Below, one piece after another: positions 33,420 through 41,800 of a stretch of 64,000 nt of DNA (positions within the stretch are counted from its first letter, which is position 1; each line of letters starts with the position of its first letter). The translations under genes were made by a program, and so were the position numbers. The notes beneath the pieces were generated by a model. That model was not told where the DNA came from. It did no database searches and was given only the letters and a program-made list of their open reading frames with translations. The DNA is from Streptomyces mayonensis (lineage in GTDB: Bacteria; Actinomycetota; Actinomycetes; Streptomycetales; Streptomycetaceae): the NCBI RefSeq assembly GCF_018982965.1, contig NZ_JACBYP010000025.1, forward strand, positions 1 through 64,000. The letters are read 5' to 3'.

Positions 33420-33896
33420 ATGCCACCGGCCGGCCAACTCCCCATCACCGAACGGAGTTCACCCATGCCTGACAACGAGTACGCCGACCCTGCGGTCGCG
33501 GCACCCTGGGAGTACACCCTCTACATCCCCAACGACCTGCGCGCCGTCACCGTATGCCGCCGTACCCTCCGGCTGATCCTCACCATGCATGGCCTCATTC
33601 GCCTTGTGGACACCGCCGAACTGCTCGCGACCGAGTTGGTCGCCAATGCCGTACGTCATACGAAGGGTCCCGCCGCGTTGCGGGTGCGGTGGGCGGCCGG
33701 GGTGCTGCGGGTCGGGGCCTGGGACGCCGATCCGGAACCGCCGGAGCCGCCCGGCGACTTCGAGGCGCTCGGTGACGCGGAGGAGGGGCGCGGACTCGCG
33801 CTGGTGCGGGCGTGCGCGGACGCCTGGGGCTGGCAGCCGCTGGTCCGGGACGGGAACCGGGGCAAGTATCTGTGGTGTGACCTTGTCGCGGCGTAG
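33420..33896 (+). CDS. RsbW-like ATP-binding regulatory protein (HATPase_c)
   Basis: A 158-residue protein of the anti-sigma/histidine-kinase ATPase fold. ATG 33420 follows GGAGGAG at five bases; ATG 33465 (MPDNEYADPAVAAPWEYTLY) with GGAG is also possible. The N-box is ELLATELVANAVRHTKG and the G-box GRGLALVRACADAWGWQP. Such small ATPases are regularly encoded next to DUF397/XRE pairs in Streptomyces, where they may act as switch kinases. Divergent from the XRE gene. Confidence 0.88.
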   Translation: MPPAGQLPITERSSPMPDNEYADPAVAAPWEYTLYIPNDLRAVTVCRRTLRLILTMHGLIRLVDTAELLATELVANAVRHTKGPAALRVRWAAGVLRVGAWDADPEPPEPPGDFEALGDAEEGRGLALVRACADAWGWQPLVRDGNRGKYLWCDLVAA

Positions 33897-33904
33897 CGCG
33901 TTGA

Positions 33905-34138
33905 TTGCTTCGTACAGGAGGGAGAGCGCGGGCGTTCCAGAGTGTGCTGCGCGTTCCGTTCCCGGAACCGCGTGACTTCGCGGTCCTGAACACCGATGTC
34001 ACGGAGATCGAACCCGTCGAGAGACGGGTGGACACGTTGATGCGGGTGGAGACGGACGAGGGGGCGTACCTCCTCGTCATCGAGGCACAGGGGAAGAAGG
34101 GCGACGGCAAGCGGCCGCAGGTCGGGGCGATACGGCGA
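33905..34138 (+). pseudogene. N-terminal fragment of an Rpn/PD-(D/E)XK-like transposase-nuclease gene
   Basis: From TTG 33905 the frame reads VLRVPFPEPRDFAVLNTDVT, EIEPVERRVDTLMRVETDEG and AYLLVIEAQGKKGDGKR. This matches the start of a common Streptomyces family of Rpn-like proteins, where D-V-T, E-R-R-V-D and EAQG(K/R)K belong to the nuclease-like core. The family then continues with an aromatic-rich core, but here the sequence changes at about 34135 into the end of lipoprotein A3. The usual first ~20 residues are also missing. The other end of such a gene is at 34987-35256. Confidence 0.72.
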
Positions 34139-34145
34139 GGGGCGG

Positions 34146-34817
34146 TTATCCCTTGCATTCCTCCACGCGGCCCTGCACCTCGATCTGCCGCGCCTGCCAG
34201 ACTTCTGCCGATGTCTCGGAGGGGCTCATCAGCAGGCTGAATCTCTGGTAGCTGTCCAGGTTCTCGTCGGTGTAGCTGACCTTACCGGTCTCGACTTTCT
34301 TGCTGTAGAACTTCGCCTGGTTGCGACAGAAGGTGACGAGTGTGGACTTGCCTTCGCCCGCGGATTCGACACTGGCGTCGAAGTACCGGTCGTTTCCGGT
34401 GACCGTCCAGCCGTCCTTCACCCAGGCCTCGATCTGCGACTTGGCGTATTTCTGGGCGCCGCCGGTCGAATAGAACTGATACGCCGGGTCGTTCGGATCC
34501 TGCTGCGCGATGCCGTGGTCCAGAGCGCGGATATAGTTCGCGGCGTCGTCCAGTGCGGCAGCGGCGTCCGCGTCCGACGGCTTCTCGAAGTCGAAGACCA
34601 ACTTCAGATCCTTGGGCAGGCTCACGTCCGGGCGGTCCGCTTCGGACTTGCCCGACGCCGATGCCGGTACCGAGGGCGTGGGACTGTGCTTCCCCGCCTC
34701 CGCCCCCTTGGGGTCGCCCTGCGACGAGTCGTTGCCTCCCGAGCCGCAGGCGGTCAGGAGCAGGGCCGCTGTTGCGGCGAGAGTGGTGGCGGTCATTGCG
34801 GGAGTGCTGCGGGCCAC
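34146..34817 (-). CDS. Lipoprotein A3 (A family), inside a broken gene
   Basis: A 223-residue predicted lipoprotein from GTG 34817. The signal runs into LTACGSGG and the domain reads RPDVSLPKDLKLVFDFEKPS, AALDDAANYIRALDHGI, KYAKSQIEAWVKDGWTVTGN, LVTFCRNQAKFYSKKVETGK, ending VEECKG. Both family cysteines are kept. It has the A3-A6 type of leader. No B gene follows; the coding region runs up to the N-terminal fragment of an Rpn-like gene on the other strand. That is best explained by an insertion of an A gene with its promoter into the Rpn-like gene. Confidence 0.86.
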   Translation of the reverse strand: MARSTPAMTATTLAATAALLLTACGSGGNDSSQGDPKGAEAGKHSPTPSVPASASGKSEADRPDVSLPKDLKLVFDFEKPSDADAAAALDDAANYIRALDHGIAQQDPNDPAYQFYSTGGAQKYAKSQIEAWVKDGWTVTGNDRYFDASVESAGEGKSTLVTFCRNQAKFYSKKVETGKVSYTDENLDSYQRFSLLMSPSETSAEVWQARQIEVQGRVEECKG

Positions 34818-34854
34818 TGGTGTTCCCCCGAGGCGAGGTGTGTGCTACATGGAG

Positions 34855-34869
34855 CGAAGTTATCAGGGG
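34855..34869 (-). promoter_or_regulatory. Conserved upstream element of lipoprotein A3
   Basis: CCCCTGATAACTTCG on the minus strand, 38 bases before the GTG. TAACTT fits TANNNT. The same 15 bases stand 37-39 bases before A4, A5 and A6. Confidence 0.6.
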
Positions 34870-34986
34870 AACGCAGACGCCTTTGCGCCGGCGTTCGACG
34901 CTCACGTGTGCGGTGTGAGATCAGGCAGAGCGGTGATGTCCCGGGGCCCCGTCTGATCGTGCTTACGTGGCCGCCGGGCCAAGGGT

Positions 34987-35256
34987 CCTTGGAATGAACT
35001 GATGTCGGAGATCCGCTACTTCTTCAACAATCCGGTGGCCGAGAAGGTTCGTGAGGAAGGCCGGGTGGAGGGCCGTGAGGAAGGGCGGGCCGAGGATCGG
35101 TCCGAGATCACGCTTGAGATTCTTGAGTGGCGCGGTATCCGGGTGTCGGGTGCTGTCCGTGAGCGGGTCCTTGCCTGCACCGACCTGGAGCAGCTCAAGA
35201 TCTGGTCCCAGCGGGCCATTCATGTCGCTCGGGCGGAAGACCTGTTCAGCGGTTGA
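34987..35256 (+). pseudogene. C-terminal fragment of the Rpn-like gene
   Basis: The readable frame gives WNELMSEIRYFFNNPVAEKV, then the charged repeat EGRVEGREEGRAEDRSE, then ILEWRGIRVSGAVRERVLAC and TDLEQLKIWSQRAIHVARAE. These are the usual C-terminal features of the same Streptomyces Rpn-like family as the fragment at 33905-34138. ATG 35002 could still start an 84-residue product. The two halves lie in the right order and orientation, with lipoprotein A3 between them; the central ~180 residues of a full protein are missing. Confidence 0.75.
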
Positions 35257-36331
35257 TGGACTGGATCTCCTGGACGTCCATGTCCTGGGTGGTCTCGAAG
35301 GTGCCGTCCGGGAGGTCGCCCCGGGCGTTGCCTGTGCCCTCCCAGGAGACTTTCCAGGTGATCGAGGCCTTCAGCTGGTACGGCTTGCCGCCCGAGGCGC
35401 GGAGGTAGCGGATGCCGCAGGGCGGGGTCTCGTCGGACTTGCCCTTCGTGTAGGGCGTGCCGATGGATCCGTCGGCGTTGATCTCGCAGTCGCCGGAGGC
35501 GGGGAAGGTCTCGGCGTCGTCCGTGCCGGGTTCGAGGTGGAGGGCGACCGGCTTCGCGGTCGTCTCCGCCCACAGGCCAGTGTTGGGCAGCTCGGCGCGG
35601 ACCTTGACGTCCTGGAAAGTTTCCTTGTCCAGCCAGACCCAGGTGGGGAGATTCACCGTCGAACGGGCCTCGGGTTTCAGCTCCACCTCCGTCTCCGGGA
35701 CTTTGACCTTGTCGTAGGCGTACTCGGCGAGTGTTTCAGGGGTGGGACTGTTCGGATCGTCCGGCAGCTGGCCGGCGTCGACCCAGAACATGATGCGTCC
35801 ACAGTCCCAGGAATCGGGGTCGGAGCTGTCGGGAGCCACACCGCGCCAGAAGTAGCCGTCCTTGCCGAGGTTGTAGTTCTTGTATCCGTCGGCAGAGCTG
35901 TTGGTGGGCGCGTGCAAATCGAAGTTGTCCGACGGTTTCTCGTCGCGGTAGTGGTTGGTCCACAGTTCCTCGCCCCACCACGACTGGTGAATACCGACGT
36001 CTCCCCCGCCGTCCGTCTCCACGAACTTCTTGAGTTGGGCGGGGGTGAAGGCGGGCTCGTACCAGCAGGCCGGAGGTTTCCAGTTGGGATCGACGGTGCC
36101 GAGGTTGCCCTGCTTGCCCTTGCCGTCCCCACCGCTCAAGTATGTGACCTTGATGTGGGACACCGAGGCCGACAGTGTTCCGTCGCCGGTGGCGTTGCCG
36201 CTCGGTTCGTCGGCGGGTGGCACCGTGGTGTTGTCCTCCGGGCCCGCGGCATACGCCGTGCCGACGGGCCCCAGGACGGCTGTCATGGCCAGGAGGGACG
36301 CCAGGCGCAGTGCCAGAGGCCTCGGCGTCAT
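35246..36331 (-). CDS. Secreted protein B3 (paralogue of B1 and B2)
   Basis: A 361-residue exported protein from ATG 36331, which overlaps the A4 stop (ATGA); ATG 36340 is an alternative. The signal peptide ends GTAYA. It keeps PPACWYEPAFTPAQL, MFWVDAGQLPDDPNSPTPET, VNLPTWVWLDKETF, ASGDCEINADGSIGTPYTKG, TPPCGIRYLRASGGK and VQEIQSINR. It is more diverged from B1/B2 than these are from each other. Its end overlaps the end of the Rpn-like fragment by 11 bases on the other strand. No Esx gene follows, unlike B1 and B2. Confidence 0.85.
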   Translation of the reverse strand: MTPRPLALRLASLLAMTAVLGPVGTAYAAGPEDNTTVPPADEPSGNATGDGTLSASVSHIKVTYLSGGDGKGKQGNLGTVDPNWKPPACWYEPAFTPAQLKKFVETDGGGDVGIHQSWWGEELWTNHYRDEKPSDNFDLHAPTNSSADGYKNYNLGKDGYFWRGVAPDSSDPDSWDCGRIMFWVDAGQLPDDPNSPTPETLAEYAYDKVKVPETEVELKPEARSTVNLPTWVWLDKETFQDVKVRAELPNTGLWAETTAKPVALHLEPGTDDAETFPASGDCEINADGSIGTPYTKGKSDETPPCGIRYLRASGGKPYQLKASITWKVSWEGTGNARGDLPDGTFETTQDMDVQEIQSINR

Positions 36332-36987
36332 CGCTTGCATTCCTTCACACGCCCCTGCACCTCGATCTGCAGAACCTTCCAGATTTTCTGGGAGGCCTGC
36401 GGAGGCTTCATCAGGAGACGGAACTCTTGATAGTCGTCGAGGCTCGGCTCGGTGTGCTTGACCTTCTCCGTATCGACGTTCTTTCCGAAGAATTCACTCT
36501 GGTCCCGGCACATTGTGACGAGCACGCCGCCGGAGTCGCTGACGTCGTCGGTCCGGGACTTGTAGTAGCTGTCCGTGCCGGTGGCGGTCCATTTGTCGTC
36601 CACCCAGGCCTGGATCTGTGTTCTGGCGTACCTGGTGGCATTGCCGAGCGAGTAGAACTGGTAGGCCGGGTCGTCCGGATCCTGAGCGGTGATGCCGTGG
36701 TTCAGAGCCAGGATGTAGTTCTTCGCGTTGTCGAGAGCCGCCGCGTGGCGGTCTTCGGACGGCTGTGAGACGTCGAACTCGACCTTGAGGTCGGTCGGCA
36801 GGCTCAGGTCCGGTCGGTCGTCCGCCCCCGACGCCGACTCCGAAGCCGAAGGGCTGCTCGCCCCCGTCTCCGCCCCCTTGATGTCGTCCTGCGACGAGTC
36901 GTCGCCTCCCGAGCCGCAGGCGGTCAGGAGCAGGGCCGCCGTTGCGGTGAAAGTGACGGTGGTCATGGCGAGGGCACTGCGGGCCAC
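36328..36987 (-). CDS. Lipoprotein A4 (A family), partner of B3
   Basis: A 219-residue predicted lipoprotein from GTG 36987, lipobox LTACGSGG. The domain reads RPDLSLPTDLKVEFDVSQPS, RYARTQIQAWVDDKWTATGT and VTMCRDQSEFFGKNVDTEKV, ending VKECKR. The first family cysteine is in MC rather than FC. It is coupled to B3, so the A-B pairing seen at A1-B1 and A2-B2 holds here. Together with A3, A5 and A6 it forms an array with nearly identical signal-peptide DNA, a sign of repeated duplication. Confidence 0.86.
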   Translation of the reverse strand: MARSALAMTTVTFTATAALLLTACGSGGDDSSQDDIKGAETGASSPSASESASGADDRPDLSLPTDLKVEFDVSQPSEDRHAAALDNAKNYILALNHGITAQDPDDPAYQFYSLGNATRYARTQIQAWVDDKWTATGTDSYYKSRTDDVSDSGGVLVTMCRDQSEFFGKNVDTEKVKHTEPSLDDYQEFRLLMKPPQASQKIWKVLQIEVQGRVKECKR

Positions 36988-37025
36988 TGGTGTTCCCCCC
37001 GGGGTGCGGCGTGTGCGACAGGGAA

Positions 37026-37040
37026 CGAAGTTATCAGGGG
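37026..37040 (-). promoter_or_regulatory. Conserved upstream element of lipoprotein A4
   Basis: CCCCTGATAACTTCG followed by TTCCCTGTCGCACACGCCGC on the minus strand, 39 bases before the GTG; near-identical to the A6 leader. Confidence 0.6.
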
Positions 37041-37151
37041 TGCGTGCAGGCGCTCTGACCGGTTTTCGGGGATTGTGTGCGGGGTGTGAAGGGGGGGGCG
37101 AGGGCGGTCGTCAGTGAGGTGGCGGTCACGGGCAGCCCCTGCGCCAAGTCC

Positions 37152-37811
37152 TCACTTCGCGCAGTCGCCCCTCTCCGAGCGGACGGAGTCGTTCTGCCAC
37201 ACGCCTTGGCTGCTCTTGCGGAGCGTGACCCGGTAATACACCTGGGGGTCCATGCCCTCGGGGTTTCCCTCGACCTTGCCGGTCTCACGGTGCTTCGTGT
37301 AGGCCTCGCTCTCGTCGGTGCAGTAGCCGAGGGACGCCGTCCTGCCGTCGTGGAGGAGGGTCACCTTCGGGTCGAAGACCGGGAGCTTGCCGACGACGCT
37401 CACGTTCTTGTCCGTGTACGACTTGATCCACTTCTTACTCTGCGACCGCCCGGAACCCGTGTCGTAGAAGGCGACGGACTCGCTGTCGGGGTCGTCGGCG
37501 ATGATCGCGGCGTATCCCGCCCGCAGCTCTTCCCTGGCGTCCTCGAGCACGGACTGCTGCTCGGCGTCGCTGCTCTTCCAGTCCTCGAAGGTCAGGCGAA
37601 AGCTACTGGGAAGCTTGATCACCGGACGATCGGCGCCGTGGCGTGATGAGGGGCTCGGCGATTCCGAAGCCGAAGGGCTGCTCGTCTCCGTCTCCGCCCC
37701 CTTGGGGTCGCCCTGCGACGAGTCGTCGCCTCCCGAGCCGCAGGCGGTCAGGAGCAGGGCCGCTGTTGCGGTGAGGGTGGCGGCGGTGGTGGTGAGGGTG
37801 TTGCGGGCCAC
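37152..37811 (-). CDS. Lipoprotein A5 (diverged A family)
   Basis: A 219-residue predicted lipoprotein from GTG 37811, lipobox LTACGSGG. The signal-peptide DNA is the same as in A6, but the domain is the most diverged (VIKLPSSFRLTFEDWKSSDA, KKWIKSYTDKNVSVVGKLPV, SLGYCTDESEAYTKHRETGK, ending GDCAK). In its middle it is nearer to A2, which has VKWVQKWLDAGITYTG and FCADETKAYNKDRKTGK. So a shared A3-type leader is joined to an A2-type domain, which suggests recombination within the family. Confidence 0.85.
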   Translation of the reverse strand: MARNTLTTTAATLTATAALLLTACGSGGDDSSQGDPKGAETETSSPSASESPSPSSRHGADRPVIKLPSSFRLTFEDWKSSDAEQQSVLEDAREELRAGYAAIIADDPDSESVAFYDTGSGRSQSKKWIKSYTDKNVSVVGKLPVFDPKVTLLHDGRTASLGYCTDESEAYTKHRETGKVEGNPEGMDPQVYYRVTLRKSSQGVWQNDSVRSERGDCAK

Positions 37812-37847
37812 TGGTGTCCCCCGGAGTGCAGCGTGTGCAAGAGGGAA

Positions 37848-37862
37848 CGAAGTTATCAGGGG
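37848..37862 (-). promoter_or_regulatory. Conserved upstream element of lipoprotein A5
   Basis: CCCCTGATAACTTCG on the minus strand, 37 bases before the GTG, in a leader that matches A6 and A4. Confidence 0.6.
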
Positions 37863-37968
37863 CGGGTGCAGGGGTTCTGGCGGGCTTTCGGGGGTCCCGT
37901 GGGGCGCGAAGGGGGTGGGTGACAGGGGCGGGTGACGGAGGAAAGGTGTTTCGGACGACGGGAGGCGG

Positions 37969-38601
37969 TCAGCTCCGGCAGGCGGCGGCCTTCCCCTCGA
38001 CGGTGATCTGTTGGGCGCGCCACACGGGCGAGTCCTCCTGGGGTGCCATGAGGAGACTGAACTTCTGGTAACTGGCCAGGCTTTCCTCGGTTCGGTGGAC
38101 CTTGCCGGTCGTCACTTCCTTGCCGTAGGCCCGGGACTGGTCCTCGCAGAAAGTGACGACGATCGACTCCCCCTCGCCCGCGGGGCTGGTTCCGGCCTGG
38201 TAGTACCGGTCCTCGCCCGTCAGGGTCCAGCCGCCGTCCACGTACTCCTGAATCTGCGACTCGGCGTAGCGAGCGGCGCCGGCTGCGGAGTAGAAGCCGT
38301 ACGCGGGGTCCTTCGGATCCTGCTCGGTGATGCCGTGGTTCAGCGCTCTGATGTAGTTCGCGGCGTCGTCCAGCGCGGCAGCGGAGTCCGCGTCCGACGG
38401 TTCCTCGAAGTCGAAGACCAGCTTGAGGTCCTCGGGCAGGCCGACGTCCGGCCGGTTCACGTCGGCCGCACGCGGCGGCGAGGGCGAAGACGACGGGCCG
38501 CTCGCTCCCTCGGTGTCGCCTCCTGAGCCGCAGGCGGTCAGGAGCAGGGCCGCTGTTGCGGTGAGGGTGGCGGCGGTGGTGGTGAGGGTGTTGCGGGCCA
38601 C
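37969..38601 (-). CDS. Lipoprotein A6 (A family)
   Basis: A 210-residue predicted lipoprotein from GTG 38601, lipobox LTACGSGG, with the shortest linker of the family. The domain reads RPDVGLPEDLKLVFDFEEPS, AALDDAANYIRALNHGI, RYAESQIQEYVDGGWTLTGE and VVTFCEDQSRAYGKEVTTGK, ending AAACRS. It is closest to A3. It is the outermost gene of the A3-A6 array; the LysM/BTAD gene is divergent, 272 bases away. Confidence 0.86.
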   Translation of the reverse strand: MARNTLTTTAATLTATAALLLTACGSGGDTEGASGPSSSPSPPRAADVNRPDVGLPEDLKLVFDFEEPSDADSAAALDDAANYIRALNHGITEQDPKDPAYGFYSAAGAARYAESQIQEYVDGGWTLTGEDRYYQAGTSPAGEGESIVVTFCEDQSRAYGKEVTTGKVHRTEESLASYQKFSLLMAPQEDSPVWRAQQITVEGKAAACRS

Positions 38602-38637
38602 TGGTGTTCCCCCGGGTGCGGCGTGTGCGACAGGGAA

Positions 38638-38652
38638 CGAAGTTATCAGGGG
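38638..38652 (-). promoter_or_regulatory. Conserved upstream element of lipoprotein A6
   Basis: CCCCTGATAACTTCG on the minus strand, 37 bases before the GTG; the flanks also match A5 for about 50 bases on either side. Confidence 0.6.
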
Positions 38653-38873
38653 CGGGTGCAGGGGTTCTGGCCGGCTTTCGGCGGCCGCGCGGGGCCGCGA
38701 AGGGGTGGATGACAGGGGTGGCTAAAGGGGGCGAAACGGGCGCCTGTTGTGAGATGGCCGTTCTCGGGCCTTCGCCGCTGTCGGTCGGAGTCCATAAGAT
38801 CTCTGTAGGCTCAGCACACCCCTCATACCGGACGCCTCCGGCCTCTGCCGCCCACTACCCAGGACTCCACGCC

Positions 38874-41800
38874 ATGCCGCGACGCCGTACATCAAGCTCC
38901 TCCAGCTCGACGGCTCCCTCGGCTCCTTCGGCAGCGCCCTCCGCATCCTCGGGTTCCCCGGCGCCGAGGAACCGCACGCCTCAGCCCGTGCGGGTGCGGC
39001 GGCGGTCGTTCGGGGACTTCGTCAAGGCGTTCTTCGCCTTCGTCGCGCTGGCGGGGCTGGTCGTGGGGGTGCCGCTCGCGCTGGCCATGCAGGTCGGCTG
39101 GCCGCTGCCCGGCGGTGCGCCCAGTCTCGACTGGCTGCAGCGTGAGATCACCGTGCAGACCTTCCTGCACATCCTGACCGTCATCGTCTGGCTCGCGTGG
39201 GCGCAGTTCACCGCCTGTGTGCTCGTGGAGGTCAAGGCCGCGCTGTCCGGCGCCGGCGTGCCGGGGCGGGTGCCCGGGTCCGGGCCCAGTCAGCTGCTGG
39301 CCCGGCAGCTCGTCGCCGCGCTGCTGCTCTTCGGCGCCACCGCCGCGAGCCTCACGCCGGGGCTGTCGCAGCTCGGGCAGGGCCTGGAGGGGAATCAGCA
39401 GCCGGCCGTCGCCGCCGCGCAGCAGACGCCGGGGCTCTTCGCCCAGCAGCAGGAGCAGGCCGCCGCCACGGCGAGTGCCCTCGCGGAGCAGGCCGGACAG
39501 GCGGGGCAGGCCGCGGCGCGGGCCGACGGCGGCGGCTCCGCGGCGCACGGGGACACGAAGTACTACCGGATCCAGCCGCCGGAGGGACGCCACCACGATT
39601 CGCTGTGGGAGGTGGCCGAACGGCACCTCGGGGACGGGCGGCGGTACAAGGAGATCTTCGAGCTCAACAAGGACCGGGTGCAGCCCGACGGGTCCAGGCT
39701 GTCCGAGGCCTCGCTCATCCGGCCGGGCTGGATCATGGAGATGCCCGGTGACGCGCGCGGTGGCGAGCTCGTCGAGATGCCGGACGAGGCACCCGACGTC
39801 TCCGAGCAGGTGCAGCAGCAGATCAGTGACTACGCCCGGAGCGGGGGCCATGCCGGCAGTGGCAGCGGCAGCGGCAGCGGGAGTGGTGGGGGTGCTGGGG
39901 ACGCGCGCGTGTCCGTACCCGAGCAGCGGCCTGCGCCCATGCCTGCGACGCCCGCCGCGCCTGCTACGCCGGCCGCTCCTGCCACGTCCGCGTCTCCCGC
40001 TGCCGACGCCGGGCAGTCGTTCGGGCTGCCCGAGGCGCTCCTCGCCGCGCCCCTCCTCGCCGCCGGGCTCCTCGGCGCCCTCGGCCGCAGGCGACGGCAG
40101 GCGTTGTGGCAGTCGGCGCTCGGGGCCGTCGGCGGGCGGCGCGGCATGGAGCCGCCCACGCCGACCGGTGACGCCCAGGACGTGCAGGACGCGCTGCTCG
40201 TCGGCGCCGACCCCGACGGCGTACGCCTGCTGGACCGTTCGCTGCGCGGGCTGGCCGCGTCGCTCGCCGGCGAGTCGCGCGCGCTGCCCGTGGTCTACGC
40301 GGCCTGGATGAGCGGCAACGGCGACCTGCACCTCCAGCTCGCCCAGCCCGCCGGGAAGCCGCCCGCGCCCTGGCAGCTCGGGCAGGACCAGACGTTCTGG
40401 ATGCTGACCCGCGCCGACGCCGAGCGGTACGAGGACGCGGAGACGGCCGCGCCGTACCCGGGGCTCGTCAGTCTCGGCACCATGGACGACTCCCGGCTGC
40501 TGCTCAACCTGGAGGCCGTGCCCGGCATCGTCTCGCTCAGCGGCACCGAGGCCGACCGGGCCGCCGTGTTCGCGTCGGTCGCCGCCGAACTGGCCACCAA
40601 CGGCTGGTCGGACCGGATGACCATCACCCTCGTCGGGTTCGGCGACGACCTCACGCCGCTCGCGCCCAACCGGATCCGCCATCTCGACGGGTTCGAGGAC
40701 CTCTTCGAGACCATGTCCGCCGAGACCCGGCAGCGGCGCGGCGCGCTCGGCGCCGCCGGGCACGACTCCGTGCTCACCGGCCGCACCGGGCCCGCCCAGC
40801 ACACGCGCTGGGCCCCGCACCTCGTCCTGCTCGCCGCCCAGCCGTCCGACGAGGAGGCGCTGCGGCTCGCCGAACTCGCCGCCGACGCCGGCCGGCTCGG
40901 CATCGGCTACCTCGTGGGGACCGGGAGTGCGGACCTGCCCGGTGCCGCCTGGGAGCTGGAGATCACCGGGCAGGGGCGGCTGCTCGCGCCGCTGCTCGGT
41001 CTCGAGCTGGACGCGCAACTGCTGCCGGTCGCCCAGCAGCGGGCCGTCGTCCGGCTGTTCAGCGACGCCGATCCCGGGCACGGGCCCGACGGCTCCGGGG
41101 ACTTCGGCGGGTCCGGCGGATCCGGCGGGTCCGCCAACAGGCCGCCGTTCCTCGTCGACATCAGCGAGCAGGGGCGGCCCGCGGTGTACGCCCGGCTCGT
41201 CGGGTCGTACGAGATCATCGGGCTGGACGCGCCCGAAAGCGACCGCAGCGCCCAGCTCCACGAGGCGCTCGCGCTGCTCCTGCTGCACCGCGAGGGCGTC
41301 CACCCGCGCGTGCTCTCCTCCGCGCTGTGGCCGCGCGGCGTCACCGAGGACGTACGCGACGCGCTCCTCGACCGGCTGCGGACCTGGCTCGGCACCGACC
41401 CCGACGGCGGCGCCCGGCTGCGCACCGACGACGCGGGTCGGCTCACCCTCGCCAAGTCCGTCGTCTCCGACCTCGACGTACTGCGCTCCCTCTACCACGA
41501 GGCCACACAGGGCCGGGGCGCCGGCAGCCGCCAGGTGCGCGGCCGGCTGCTCACCGACGCGCTGGTGCTGGTGCGCGGGCCGCTCCTCGCCGACCGGCCC
41601 GAGGGCCGCTACCGCTGGCTCACCCACGAGATCGTCGACGCCCAGCTCCCGCTCCTCGTCGCGGACACCGGGCTGGCACTCTGCGAGTTCCACCTGGAGA
41701 AGAACCGTGCGGAGAAGGCCATCGAGGCGCTGAACGCGGCCCTGCGCACCGCCCCCGCCGACGAGCGCCTGTGGCACGAGCTGCTGCGCGCCACGCACGC

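Noticed and set aside
32397-33437. Longer 346-residue form of the XRE regulator
   Set aside because: The extra N-terminus is low-complexity, crosses the divergent promoter and operator, and lacks a ribosome-binding site, while TTG 33248 has AGGAGG.
38892-41798. Long minus-strand frame opposite the LysM/BTAD gene
   Set aside because: Low-complexity Gly/Arg/Glu product mirroring a coding strand with recognisable LysM and BTAD domains.
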